Shown here: positions 8,708 to 16,857 of the stretch, in pieces
How positions within the stretch are numbered: position 1 is the first letter of the stretch
Layout of the letters: every line of letters begins with the position of its first letter
Assembly (NCBI GenBank): GCA_029219585.1
Contig: JAQXTR010000099.1
Coordinates: 1-58,014 of the forward strand
DNA length: 58,014 bases
Source of the DNA: Clostridiales bacterium
Lineage (GTDB): Bacteria > Bacillota > Clostridia > UBA1381
Direction of reading: 5' to 3'
The notes under the pieces: generated by a model
What the model was told of the DNA's origin: nothing
Databases searched by the model: none
The model's input: only the letters and a program-made list of their open reading frames with translations
Program-made: the position numbers and the translations under genes

Positions 8708-9952
8708 TCAGGTCTGATACGGCTTAATAACCGCTTTTGCTCCGTTTGAAAGCTCTATATAAAGCTCAATATACTTCCAGTCAGAAGCATCCACATAACC
8801 GTTCAGAATCTTAAAATGGTCAATATCATCCGAACTGATTACTCCTGTATCCGTGACATCCTTATAAGCACCCGGCGTGTAGTTGTCTGTATATATTACA
8901 TGATACAGCATCTTATCGTTATAAATCTTATAAAGATTTCTTTCATAAATTGATGAAATGCTTGTTATTCTGTTCAGTGTGAGTATTGAATTTTCATATG
9001 TATAAATTCCGCGCGTTACCATAATATCAACAAAACATGTGCCTGTAAGGTCTGAAAGTATATAGCCGTTCTTCTTGCCGCTGCTTCTGTCTGAGTCTGT
9101 ACCCTTTCCGCTTATCAGAAGCTTTGAAGCATATGTAACGGTAGAAGGATTTGTTCCGTCTGTTATCGGAATAAGTATACCATTTTCATAGCGGTAAAAA
9201 TGAGCCGTAAGTGTATCGCCGTTTTCTGAAACGATGATTTCTGTGGTATTATCCTCCTCGGCAAGGTCTACAACCGCTATCGAATATGCGCTTGTCAGTG
9301 TGCCCAGACTTGCGGTATAATCAAGATTATTTATCTTTAATACAGGCGCCGCCAATGCCGATGTGTCCTGTGTACTGTTAAACTCGACTTTCTCCGGTTT
9401 TCCGTCACTGTCAAGGTCAATTTCTGCAGAACCGTTGCTGCTGCAATAAAATTCTGCTGCATCCTCCAATGTCCTGAAACCGACCTTCAGGAATGCATAA
9501 GCTCTGTATGGCTTTCCGGTAGTAGAAACAAGAACCATCGAATGATGTCCGTCCCACGTTACCGCATAGTCCATAGCTTCCGCAATCGCGCGAACCGGAA
9601 TCATTATGCGGTCATTTTCCATAATAGCAGGCGCATCCAAAATAATTTTTTCTCCGTTCTTATACATGGCATTGTCACCGTATTTGATCGTGACGGTATA
9701 TCCGAGTCTTGATATTACTGCGGTCTGTGCCGCCTGATCCCAGCTTACCCCGCATCCCGCCTTTTCAAAGACGGCACGGATCGGAACCATGGTATAGCCC
9801 TCTCCGATAATCACCGGATTCTGATCAAATTCCACAGCCTGGTTGTCAACCTTAACTGTTACAATATCCGCCTCAGCATGCGCACTCACCGCACAAACTA
9901 CAAATAAACCGACTGCGGCAGCCGCTGCTGCAAAAAGCTTTTTATATTTCAT
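8708..9952 (-). CDS. Secreted protein with copper amine oxidase N-terminal-type domain
   Basis: This is a 414-aa exported protein with a signal peptide at 1-27. Residues about 32-148 form the two-part CuAO-N module (TMVPIRAVFEKAGCGVSWDQ and RIMIPVRAIAEAMDYAVTWD), closely similar in layout to the protein at 154-1233. Residues about 170-414 contain an Asp-rich VCBS/FG-GAP-like stretch (IDLDSDGKPEKVEFN) and more beta-type sequence of no recognised family. It has no SLH module or LPXTG-like anchor, so retention would depend on wall contacts of the CuAO-N module (inference). The start has GAAGGG six bases upstream. It lies 31 bases after pyrE and 8 bases before the SLH gene. Confidence 0.75.
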   Translation of the reverse strand: MKYKKLFAAAAAAVGLFVVCAVSAHAEADIVTVKVDNQAVEFDQNPVIIGEGYTMVPIRAVFEKAGCGVSWDQAAQTAVISRLGYTVTIKYGDNAMYKNGEKIILDAPAIMENDRIMIPVRAIAEAMDYAVTWDGHHSMVLVSTTGKPYRAYAFLKVGFRTLEDAAEFYCSSNGSAEIDLDSDGKPEKVEFNSTQDTSALAAPVLKINNLDYTASLGTLTSAYSIAVVDLAEEDNTTEIIVSENGDTLTAHFYRYENGILIPITDGTNPSTVTYASKLLISGKGTDSDRSSGKKNGYILSDLTGTCFVDIMVTRGIYTYENSILTLNRITSISSIYERNLYKIYNDKMLYHVIYTDNYTPGAYKDVTDTGVISSDDIDHFKILNGYVDASDWKYIELYIELSNGAKAVIKPYQT

Positions 9953-9983
9953 CTCTTACCCTTCTTTCCTGAAAAACCAAAAA

Positions 9984-10649
9984 TCAGATAATACAATATC
10001 TATCCATGTACTCTTTCATCTTTGGGATCATGTCGTCATATTCTCCCGATGCCTTAAGATACTCATATATATCCTCAACAGTTACAATAGCATGAACATT
10101 AATGCCAAAGTCCTCTCCAACCTCCATAATGGCAGTCTTACCCGGTGTATTTCCTACCTCGCAGCGGTTAACGGAAATGAACATATCCTTAACCGTTACA
10201 TCAGCCGCCCCGGTGAGAATAGGCATCGTTTCACGAATCGCAGTTCCGGCTGTTATAACATCCTCAATGATAATAACTCTATCCCCGTTCTGCGGCTTGA
10301 AACCCACAAGCGAACCGCCCTCGCCATGATCCTTCTCCTCTTTGCGGTTAAAGAAATACGGCTTATCTATTCCGTATTCGTTATAAAGCGCCGCGGCACA
10401 GCCTGCCGCCAGGGGAATACCTTTATATGCCGGTCCGAACATACAATCAAAATTATCACCTATCGTATCCTTAACCAGCGCCGCGTAGAATTTTCCTAAG
10501 GTTGCAATCTGTCTGCCTGTACGATAGTTTCCCGTATTTACAAAATACGGTGTATTGCGTCCGCTCTTTGTAACAAAATCACCGAATCGAAGTACATCTG
10601 ACTCCATCATAAATTCTATAAATTCTTTTTTTGTCTCCGTTATCATCAC
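9984..10649 (-). CDS. pyrE: Orotate phosphoribosyltransferase
   Basis: PyrE joins orotate and PRPP to give orotidine 5'-phosphate in UMP synthesis. The product is 221 aa, usual for the Clostridia type. The PRPP-binding motif RVIIIEDVITAGTAIRET is at about 125-141, and the flexible catalytic loop segment is near KEEKDHGEGG (103-112). The GTG at 10649 is seven bases from GGAGG; the ATG directly after it (10646) is equally possible. It is separated here from other pyr genes; its downstream partners are surface-protein genes, an unusual setting. PRPP would come from the nearby prs. No PyrR-type attenuator is visible in its short leader. Confidence 0.93.
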   Translation of the reverse strand: MMITETKKEFIEFMMESDVLRFGDFVTKSGRNTPYFVNTGNYRTGRQIATLGKFYAALVKDTIGDNFDCMFGPAYKGIPLAAGCAAALYNEYGIDKPYFFNRKEEKDHGEGGSLVGFKPQNGDRVIIIEDVITAGTAIRETMPILTGAADVTVKDMFISVNRCEVGNTPGKTAIMEVGEDFGINVHAIVTVEDIYEYLKASGEYDDMIPKMKEYMDRYCII

Positions 10650-10687
10650 AAAAAAGCCTCCTCACATTAGTTTATAATATTAATAAT

Positions 10688-10716
10688 AGTATATCACATA
10701 TTTTGAGATTTGTAAA
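10688..10716 (-). promoter_or_regulatory. Sigma-A promoter of pyrE
   Basis: On the minus strand TTTACA (10711-10716) and TATACT (10688-10693) are spaced 17 bases, about 40 bases ahead of the pyrE start. Confidence 0.75.
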
Positions 10717-10729
10717 CAGTTTTGTTTTT

Positions 10730-10772
10730 AAAAAAAGGGAGGAAACAATTGAAAACAATTGGATCCGTCCCT
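10730..10772 (-). terminator. Terminator of the repeat-protein pair
   Basis: On the minus strand AGGGA ... TCCCT arms with inner GGA/TCC and CAATTG/CAATTG pairing are followed by seven T residues, about 20 bases after the stop of the 10794-11630 gene. Confidence 0.85.
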
Positions 10773-10793
10773 CTGTGTTATAATTTTCCCAAA

Positions 10794-11630
10794 TTATTCT
10801 TCAGTTTCTGCAGCAGCATTCTCAGCATCAGTTGCTTCCGTTACTTCTTCAGTATCCGCAGCACCCTCTGCCTCATCTTCCGGCTCATCTGTTTCCTTTA
10901 CAGGATTCTTAGCCGCCTCATTCTGCTCCTTCATCTTCTGGTCTACCTTATTTCTTACCTCTACCCAAGGCGTATCAGCGGTTACGCTTTCATCAAGACC
11001 ATACTCAGCCTTGAATGAGTCAAGCTGCTCCTCGCCTACACGTGAGCCAACCGTAGTCTTATCAAAAACATCACCGATTGTTGTCTCCTCGGTTATACTG
11101 CTGTCATCTGTCAGTCCAAGCATCTCCTTGAGCGCATTGAAATCAACACCTGACATCTCTGCGAACTTCGCGGCAGGAATATTGTAATATGCCGCATTCT
11201 CAGAGGTTGATGCCGGCATGTCCGACGGCAGATCATACATCTCAAGAAAGTCCGCAAATTCCATACCCTGCTGATCGGCGATTTCACCGACTGTCGTTCC
11301 GGTTACATCAATATAATCCTTAGTATATGGATTAAAAAGACTCTTTCCGAAGATTATAAATGCTACAACCGCCGCAATCACAACAACTGCAGCTACAGCT
11401 ATAATAGCAATAAGTTTTATCTGCTTGTTGGTTTTTACTTCCGGCTCAGTTCCGACAGCCTCACCTTCAAAGCTTATCTCTTGATTTCCTTCGACAGCTT
11501 CAGCCGCTTCTGTACTCTCTGCTGTTTCCGGGGTCTGATCTTCCTGCTCTGTCTGCTCCGATACAGGTGTCTCCTCAGTTATATCCGAAGCTATTTCCTG
11601 ATCCTCAGGCTTCTTATTCTCATCATTCAT
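10794..11630 (-). CDS. Single-pass membrane protein with three ADQxGM-type helical repeats
   Basis: This is a 278-aa protein that I cannot assign to a named family. Residues 1-68 are acidic and Glu/Thr-rich, residues about 71-94 form one membrane helix, and a folded region follows outside. That region contains three related modules of about 38 residues: 113-150 (GEIADQQGMEFADFLEMYDL), 151-190 (AAKFAEMSGVDFNALKEMLGL) and 194-230 (EEQLDSFKAEYGLDESVT). The C end (245-278) is again acidic low-complexity. With no cleavable signal the acidic N end should be cytoplasmic. The neighbour at 11675 is a shorter paralogue sharing the first and last modules. The short modules with a G-hydrophobic core and LGL/YGL ends resemble small helical repeats; ligand or partner unknown. 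Confidence 0.75.
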   Translation of the reverse strand: MNDENKKPEDQEIASDITEETPVSEQTEQEDQTPETAESTEAAEAVEGNQEISFEGEAVGTEPEVKTNKQIKLIAIIAVAAVVVIAAVVAFIIFGKSLFNPYTKDYIDVTGTTVGEIADQQGMEFADFLEMYDLPSDMPASTSENAAYYNIPAAKFAEMSGVDFNALKEMLGLTDDSSITEETTIGDVFDKTTVGSRVGEEQLDSFKAEYGLDESVTADTPWVEVRNKVDQKMKEQNEAAKNPVKETDEPEDEAEGAADTEEVTEATDAENAAAETEE

Positions 11631-11674
11631 AATATATACTACTTCCTTTCACACTATATGTTCACAAACCGTTT

Positions 11675-12193
11675 TTACTCAGCCGCAGCTTCCGTATCGA
11701 GCTCTGCATTTACTGATGCACCGGCCTCTGACTCAGCATTTTTCGCTGCTTCTTCTTCAGCCTTCTTTGCACTCTGATAAGTATTGAACTTGTTTCTTAC
11801 TTCCTCGTCCTTTGTGTCCTTTGTTACATCATCACCGATCTCCTGATCAGCCTTGAATGCCGCAAATTCCTCATCTGTAAGCTCTACACCCCAAGCAAAC
11901 TTAGCAAAGTTTTCAAGTGTCATTTTGTTTGCAACATCCATAACGGAATCCTTCGCCTTTGCATCATCAGATGTAAGACCGTACTGAGCGAGATAGTCCT
12001 CAAGCTCCATACCTGCCTGGTCGGCAGCATAGCCAATTGAGCTGTCACCCTTTGCAGCCTTATTTACATTGATGTTTGTTGAAATCTTTCCGCTTACAGC
12101 GAAAATACCCAGCGCAAGTACCACTACTATAATTGCAACCGAGATGACAGTCATCATGCTTCCGGAAGCATTTGATGAATACCTTCTTGCCAT
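11675..12193 (-). CDS. Single-pass membrane protein, shorter paralogue with ADQxGM-type repeats
   Basis: This 172-aa protein has a short basic N end (MARRYSSNAS), a membrane helix at about 13-33 and an extracytoplasmic domain. GYAADQAGMELEDYLAQYGL (54-73) matches module 1 of the 10794 gene, and FAAFKADQEIGDDVTKDT with EEVRNKF (110-135) matches its last module. The C end is Glu/Ala-rich. The pair arose by duplication: same order, shared EVRNK and EAAKN motifs. The start is set by AAAGGAG nine bases before the ATG. The two genes are 44 bases apart and share the promoter at 12297-12325. Function unknown; an envelope-associated complex of the two proteins is a reasonable guess only. Confidence 0.75.
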   Translation of the reverse strand: MARRYSSNASGSMMTVISVAIIVVVLALGIFAVSGKISTNINVNKAAKGDSSIGYAADQAGMELEDYLAQYGLTSDDAKAKDSVMDVANKMTLENFAKFAWGVELTDEEFAAFKADQEIGDDVTKDTKDEEVRNKFNTYQSAKKAEEEAAKNAESEAGASVNAELDTEAAAE

Positions 12194-12224
12194 TTTGTTC
12201 TACTCCTTTCGTAATCTGGCAGTT

Positions 12225-12262
12225 CAAAGAAAACTGCTGCTATTTCCGAAACAGCAGCAGCT
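12225..12262 (-). terminator. Leader hairpin with T-rich tail (possible attenuator)
   Basis: On the minus strand CTGCTGCT pairs with AGCAGCAG (12234-12260) and is followed by TTTTCTTTG. It lies between the promoter at 12297-12325 and the ATG at 12193, inside the 5' leader, so it may attenuate the membrane repeat-protein pair. Confidence 0.5.
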
Positions 12263-12296
12263 TAAATATTGATTTCCGTTCTGCCGTATCCTATAT

Positions 12297-12325
12297 ATAA
12301 TAACACGAACTGCAAAAAAAATCAA
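12297..12325 (-). promoter_or_regulatory. Sigma-A promoter of the membrane repeat-protein pair
   Basis: On the minus strand TTGATT (12320-12325) and TATTAT (12297-12302) are spaced 17 bases, giving a leader of about 95 bases. Confidence 0.7.
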
Positions 12326-12417
12326 TATAAATTTATGAATATTATTAAAATTTTTTACGAATTTTTTAGCCGCTTCCGAAAATCCGCGGTCTGCCCGTAG
12401 ATTTTCTGCACCAAAAT

Positions 12418-12456
12418 TATGACACGGAGTGTTTTCCAACCCCATTATATGTCATA
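12418..12456 (-). terminator. Probable prs terminator
   Basis: TATGACA and TGTCATA arms (12418-12424 and 12450-12456) form a stem just after the prs stop, followed on the minus strand by ATTTTGG. The T run is short, so this is only moderately convincing. Confidence 0.45.
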
Positions 12457-12462
12457 AATACA

Positions 12463-13608
12463 TCAGTTGCCTCTCTTGGCAACAAGATTCTGAATCTTGG
12501 TGACAGGATCAAGAAGATGCGAAATCGTATCATCATGATTAAGAGTATTAATGAGGAGTGAAACATATTTTGACATGTCCACTTCATAATACCACTCACG
12601 ATCGGCAAGACCCGGATCTCTGTAGATAAGGTTTGTTGTGAATATTCTGTCTATTATGCCGTTCTCATATGCGCGGTCAAAAACCTCAAGACCGTTTACG
12701 AAAAGGCCAAAGGATGCGAATGCGAAAATCCTCTTTGCTCCTTTGTTTTTGAGCTTGGTTGCAACATCGATTATTGATTCTCCCGATGAGATCATATCGT
12801 CAACAATGATTACATCCTTGCCGTCAACCTCACGTCCGAGATACTCATGGGCAACAATCGGGTTCTTTCCGTTTTCAACTCTTGAATAGTCGCGGCGCTT
12901 GTAGAACATACCGAGATCAAGCTGCAGCACTGAGCTATAGTACATACATCTTGCCATACCGCCCTCATCCGGCGAAATTACAATAGTATCAAATTTATTA
13001 AACTTAACATCCGGCACAGACTTGGAAAGTGCCTTTATCATCTGATATGTCGGCTGAATATCGTCAAAGCCCGAAAGCGGAATTGCATTCGAAATCCTCG
13101 GATCATGTGCATCAAATGTAAGAATATTGGTTACACCCATTCCGGCAAGCTCTTGGAGCATAAGCGCAGCATCCAGCGACTCTCGGCCGCTTCTTCTGTG
13201 CTGTCTGCCTTCATAAAGCATTGTCATTACAACAGTTATGCGTCGTGCCTTGCCTCCCATAGCAGCAATAATTCTTTTAAGATCCTGATAGTGATCATCC
13301 GGACTCATGTGATTCTCATAGCCATACATTTTATATGTAACGCCGTGATTAAAGCAGTCGCAAATGATATAAACATCGTGGCCTCTGACAGTTTCCTCGA
13401 TCATGCCCTTACCCTCACCCGTTCCGAATCTCGGGCAGGTTACATGGGTTACATAGGAATCAACATCCTCAATATCCTTACGCATCTCCCGAAGGTATCT
13501 GTCTATCCTTTCGGTAAACTTTTCACAGCCCTTCATGCTGATAACACTAAGCTTACCTACTGTAGGCATTGCATCGGTTGCCGTTACATCATGATATGAA
13601 TTGGTCAT
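12463..13608 (-). CDS. prs: Ribose-phosphate pyrophosphokinase (PRPP synthetase), long clostridial form
   Basis: Prs makes PRPP from ribose 5-phosphate and ATP for purine, pyrimidine, His, Trp and NAD synthesis. The product is 381 aa, longer than the ~315-aa classical enzyme, with an extended N end. The region around MTMLYEGRQHRRSGRESLDA is at about 128-147, DAHDP at 166-170, and the PRPP-binding loop VIIVDDMISSGESI at about 268-281. The ATG at 13608 has AAGGAG seven bases upstream and is preferred over an in-frame codon at 13641. The gene is transcribed alone from the promoter at 13659-13687. It would supply PRPP to PyrE, encoded downstream. Confidence 0.93.
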   Translation of the reverse strand: MTNSYHDVTATDAMPTVGKLSVISMKGCEKFTERIDRYLREMRKDIEDVDSYVTHVTCPRFGTGEGKGMIEETVRGHDVYIICDCFNHGVTYKMYGYENHMSPDDHYQDLKRIIAAMGGKARRITVVMTMLYEGRQHRRSGRESLDAALMLQELAGMGVTNILTFDAHDPRISNAIPLSGFDDIQPTYQMIKALSKSVPDVKFNKFDTIVISPDEGGMARCMYYSSVLQLDLGMFYKRRDYSRVENGKNPIVAHEYLGREVDGKDVIIVDDMISSGESIIDVATKLKNKGAKRIFAFASFGLFVNGLEVFDRAYENGIIDRIFTTNLIYRDPGLADREWYYEVDMSKYVSLLINTLNHDDTISHLLDPVTKIQNLVAKRGN

Positions 13609-13658
13609 TTTTTTCTCCTTTTGGTCGTATATTCCGAACAAGATAAATTATCAAGGAT

Positions 13659-13687
13659 ATTATATCACCTTTTATATTTTTTTGCAA
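13659..13687 (-). promoter_or_regulatory. Sigma-A promoter of prs
   Basis: On the minus strand TTGCAA (13682-13687) and TATAAT (13659-13664) are spaced 17 bases, about 50 bases ahead of the ATG. Confidence 0.75.
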
Positions 13688-13760
13688 TTGTTATTCTAGA
13701 CATTTTAGAGCTTTTTTTACAAAAAATATTGTTAAATTTAATATAATCTCCATTTATAGC

Positions 13761-13786
13761 AAAAACGGACGGATTTCTCCGCCCGC
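13761..13786 (-). terminator. spoVT terminator
   Basis: On the minus strand CGGGCGGA pairs with TCCGTCCG across a GAAA loop and is followed by TTTTT, about 30 bases after the spoVT stop. Confidence 0.92.
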
Positions 13787-13817
13787 CATTCACTGTTGCT
13801 GCTTTGCCAAAGTCAAA

Positions 13818-14354
13818 TCAGCCTTCCATGTGTCTGCCTAAAAATCCGGCGGCGGTTTCTGCCAGCTTGTCCTCCACCTCACTCGGCTTTTCTCCGTCCT
13901 TCATTACAAATACAACGGAGCCTATGGTATCACCCTCTGAAATTATGGGAACAACCACACCGGCGTTATACTTATCATTACCGTCTGCGATAGATACGAC
14001 CCTGCCCGATTCATATGTCACCGTCACCTTATCATTCATAAGGTTATCAAGCTCATGCGAAACACGCTTTTCAATCAGCTCCTTCTTCGGAACGCCCGAA
14101 ACGGCTATTACATTATCGCGGTCTGTTATGCATGCCCCGTGTCCGCTTGCCTTGGCAAGTGTTTCGACATAGTTTGCGGCAAAATCACCCAGTTCACCGA
14201 TAGGTGAATACTTCTTGAAAATAACCTCCCCATCCTTTTCGGTGAAAATCTCAAGCGGATCCCCTTCGCGTATTCGCATTGTCCGTCTTATCTCCTTAGG
14301 TATAACTACTCTGCCCAGATCATCTATTCTTCTGACAATTCCGGTTGCCTTCAT
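13818..14354 (-). CDS. spoVT: Stage V sporulation protein T (AbrB-type regulator)
   Basis: SpoVT is a forespore DNA-binding regulator that adjusts the late sigma-G regulon. The product is 178 aa, the usual length. The N-terminal SpoVT/AbrB swapped-hairpin DNA-binding domain covers 1-50 (MKATGIVRRIDDLGRVVIPK, IRRTMRIREGDPLEIF). The C-terminal GAF-like domain covers about 55-178. ATG 14354 is chosen because GGAGG lies eight bases upstream; the TTG two codons earlier is less well placed. The gene stands alone between its own promoter, which matches sigma-G, and a strong terminator. It is good evidence that the organism makes endospores. Confidence 0.95.
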   Translation of the reverse strand: MKATGIVRRIDDLGRVVIPKEIRRTMRIREGDPLEIFTEKDGEVIFKKYSPIGELGDFAANYVETLAKASGHGACITDRDNVIAVSGVPKKELIEKRVSHELDNLMNDKVTVTYESGRVVSIADGNDKYNAGVVVPIISEGDTIGSVVFVMKDGEKPSEVEDKLAETAAGFLGRHMEG

Positions 14355-14397
14355 AAACAATTCCTCCTCAAATTTATAAGCTTTTGTTTTATAGCTT

Positions 14398-14426
14398 TAT
14401 TATGTGAAAAGGTTTGTCTTTTATAC
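14398..14426 (-). promoter_or_regulatory. Sigma-G-type promoter of spoVT
   Basis: On the minus strand GTATA (14422-14426) and CATAATA (14398-14404) are spaced 17 bases. Both elements fit the known sigma-G consensus (GHATR and CATWHTA) exactly, and spoVT is a known sigma-G target in Bacillus subtilis. Confidence 0.75.
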
Positions 14427-14492
14427 TTTTATTTTACTATAACAAAATATTACCATTCTTTCTCCGCGAATACTTTTTCTTCCGCAAAACAG

Positions 14493-16037
14493 TTATTTAA
14501 TTGTAATAACGGTCGGAAGTACCGTTAAGTTTATTTCTTCAGTACTCACCTCTGCAGATATATCCGGCTTAAATTCGTATATTGTATCCTTCATTTCTTG
14601 CTTGCCTTCATATGTGGCAATAAACCCCATAACCTGCTGATACATCATAACAGATTTATTAAAAATGTCATATGAAAGATCATTGCAGAAGCCGTTTGCA
14701 GTACGGCTCCGACTCCCGGAAATAACCATACTGCTGTCCATAGACTTAACATACTTAATTAGATTATTCTCATAAGTATCAAAAAATTCGCGAACCTTAT
14801 TTCCGTACAGTCCGCGGTTCTGTCCGCAGAGTGCACTCAGTCCCCGGCATGCCCAGTACATTGAGTACAAATCAAACTTAGGTGCATCAAGCTTGCACAT
14901 TATCGGAGTATCCGTTATTGCCGCCGCATAATAAGGAACAAATGCAGTAAATTCACTGTTCCCCATACACAGCCATTCTATACAGCTTGTTTCAATGTTC
15001 ATATTCTGCCGTATCTGCAAAATGTGACACTCCTCCTGCCGTGATGTCCCTATCGCACGAACATATTTATTCTTTTCAAAATTAACATTGTACTCAGTGT
15101 CCTCATATCTGTAACGCGTTACATTCATAACCTCCTTCAAGGTTATTTTCTGCGATGGTGTAAAAAGCAGTTCATAATCCGTTTTATACGGATCAGAACC
15201 GATGCTTCCGTGAAGCAGCCTTCTGCCGCCCCATATTCTTATTGAATTTGAATCCTTGGCAGGCTCCGCATAAGTCTCACGGAGATTTATTTTCCCGTTG
15301 CTGCCTTTGATTATGTTGTTTTCCTTTGCAAAGCTCACAATATCCTTGGATACAATCACATCCTCCGAATCCAAGTCAATCTCTCCAAGCATATATGCAT
15401 TTGCAATGACCGCAGCTTTGTCATCCGGCAGCTTTATTGCCGCATACTGATGCCCCGTATATATTTCCATATACCATGCCTCGTTGCGGTCTGCCGTCAT
15501 AATTATGTTTCCCTCGCCTGAACCGTATTTATCCACAATATCAGCTATAATTTCTATACCCTCTCTTGCGCTTGCAGCACGCGATAAAATTATATCATTA
15601 ATTGACAGCTCATACAAGCCATTCTCCGTGAACGGATCTGCAGCAATAGCTTTATCATTAGGATAAGCCGTTATTGTGGCAGTTGACGCAACACCAAGCT
15701 CATTAAAGCCTGCCTCTCCATAGGGAGCATCCCCGATTCCGCGCTCAGCTGATCCGGGTACTGCGGTATACCTGTATGTACGCTGCGGATATTCAAGCTT
15801 AAGTCCGACTGCATCCGTAAAATACTCCCCCGGCTTATGATCCTCTGCCTGATGCACAATAAACCTTTTACTCTCTCCGCTTTCCATATCCTCCGTGCGC
15901 ATAAGCATAACCGAGCCGTCCGCCGATACGCCCTTTCCTACATATACTCCCGTACATGCCGCCGCAGACGCTGCTGTCAACACTACTGTAACCAGTGCCA
16001 TAAACGGCACAGCTGCTATTCTAATATTCTTTCTCAT
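14493..16037 (-). CDS. Secreted C69-family (U34) dipeptidase
   Basis: Family C69 enzymes are N-terminal-nucleophile hydrolases that cleave dipeptides or related amides. The product is 514 aa. Residues 1-27 form a signal peptide, and its removal would expose Cys28 (AAA-CTGVYVGKGVSADGS), the expected nucleophile. Further family motifs are TEDME (48-52), GDAPYGEAGFNELGVA and GNIIMTADRNEAWYMEIYTG. The body ends with a helical C-terminal half and a short beta tail. The enzyme would work outside the membrane, for example on peptides imported later. It has its own strong promoter and is divergent from carD. Confidence 0.88.
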   Translation of the reverse strand: MRKNIRIAAVPFMALVTVVLTAASAAACTGVYVGKGVSADGSVMLMRTEDMESGESKRFIVHQAEDHKPGEYFTDAVGLKLEYPQRTYRYTAVPGSAERGIGDAPYGEAGFNELGVASTATITAYPNDKAIAADPFTENGLYELSINDIILSRAASAREGIEIIADIVDKYGSGEGNIIMTADRNEAWYMEIYTGHQYAAIKLPDDKAAVIANAYMLGEIDLDSEDVIVSKDIVSFAKENNIIKGSNGKINLRETYAEPAKDSNSIRIWGGRRLLHGSIGSDPYKTDYELLFTPSQKITLKEVMNVTRYRYEDTEYNVNFEKNKYVRAIGTSRQEECHILQIRQNMNIETSCIEWLCMGNSEFTAFVPYYAAAITDTPIMCKLDAPKFDLYSMYWACRGLSALCGQNRGLYGNKVREFFDTYENNLIKYVKSMDSSMVISGSRSRTANGFCNDLSYDIFNKSVMMYQQVMGFIATYEGKQEMKDTIYEFKPDISAEVSTEEINLTVLPTVITIK

Positions 16038-16083
16038 ATATATTCAAACCTTTCAGTATTCCTGTCTGTTTTACATATTACCT

Positions 16084-16112
16084 ATAATACATTATATTTC
16101 AGTTTTTGTCAA
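16084..16112 (-). promoter_or_regulatory. Sigma-A promoter of the C69 dipeptidase gene
   Basis: On the minus strand TTGACA (16107-16112) and TATTAT (16084-16089) are spaced 17 bases. Confidence 0.85.
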
Positions 16113-16193
16113 GTCCGCTGTAATTTCTGTTTGTAAAAAAAATTGATATTGATTTTTTTGATTTTTCATATCAGCTATGATAGAATATTTTGT

Positions 16194-16222
16194 TTGACTT
16201 TTCAGGAAAAATGTGCTATAAT
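16194..16222 (+). promoter_or_regulatory. Sigma-A promoter of carD-ispD-ispF
   Basis: TTGACT (16194-16199) and TATAAT (16217-16222) are spaced 17 bases, with TGC ahead of the -10 (extended -10). Confidence 0.88.
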
Positions 16223-16298
16223 ATTGATATGGAAGTAATTGATGTGTTAGGGATTTGTTCAAGGGAGAACACAGTCCCGGTAAAGGAGCGGTAAAAGC

Positions 16299-16787
16299 AT
16301 GTATTGCATCGGAGATAAGGTTGTACATCCCATGCACGGTGCCGGAATTATCAAGGATATGAAAAGGATTTCGATTGCCGGAATTGAAAGAGATTACTAT
16401 GTGGTCTGCTTTGCTGTCGGCAGCATGATTTCCGACATCCCGGTCGAGGGATGTGAAAAAATCGGCATCAGGGGTGTTATTTCAAAGGATGAAGCTAAAA
16501 AGGTTCTTGATTTTTTTCATAATTTTAAAATAGGTAATGACATCAACTGGAACAAAAGGCAGAGAGAAAATATGGCTAAGCTCAAGTCCGGTGATATATA
16601 CCAGGTTACAGGCGTTCTTAAGGAGCTTATGTGCCGCGAAAAGCGTAAAGGGCTCTCCACGAGTGAACGGAAAACACTCTGTTCGGCAAGGCAGATTGTA
16701 CTCAGCGAGCTTATTCTTTCCGAGGTTGCGGGGGAAAGCGATATTCAGATGATTCTCGATGATACGGTTTCGGAAGCTATCGGATAA
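16299..16787 (+). CDS. CarD-family transcription regulator
   Basis: CarD-family proteins bind the beta subunit of RNA polymerase and steady open promoter complexes. The product is 162 aa, the normal size. The N-terminal RNA-polymerase-interaction domain is at 1-60 (MYCIGDKVVHPMHGAGII, YYVVCFAVGSMISDIPVEG). A helical C-terminal domain follows (WNKRQRENMAKLKSGDIYQV, LSTSERKTLCSARQIVLSEL). The start has AAGGAG ten bases upstream. CarD next to ispD-ispF is a common Clostridia and Bacilli arrangement. A hairpin separates it from ispD. Confidence 0.92.
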   Translation: MYCIGDKVVHPMHGAGIIKDMKRISIAGIERDYYVVCFAVGSMISDIPVEGCEKIGIRGVISKDEAKKVLDFFHNFKIGNDINWNKRQRENMAKLKSGDIYQVTGVLKELMCREKRKGLSTSERKTLCSARQIVLSELILSEVAGESDIQMILDDTVSEAIG

Positions 16788-16806
16788 AATATGATGATAA
16801 ATACTT

Positions 16807-16836
16807 CGGGCAAAACGGCTATTCCGGTTTTGCCCG
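16807..16836 (+). other. Intercistronic hairpin between carD and ispD
   Basis: CGGGCAAAAC pairs with GTTTTGCCCG around a CTATT loop, with one bulged base. No T run follows on the plus strand, so it more likely marks mRNA processing or stability than termination. Confidence 0.6.
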
Positions 16837-16857
16837 TTATCATATACGGAGGAAAAT

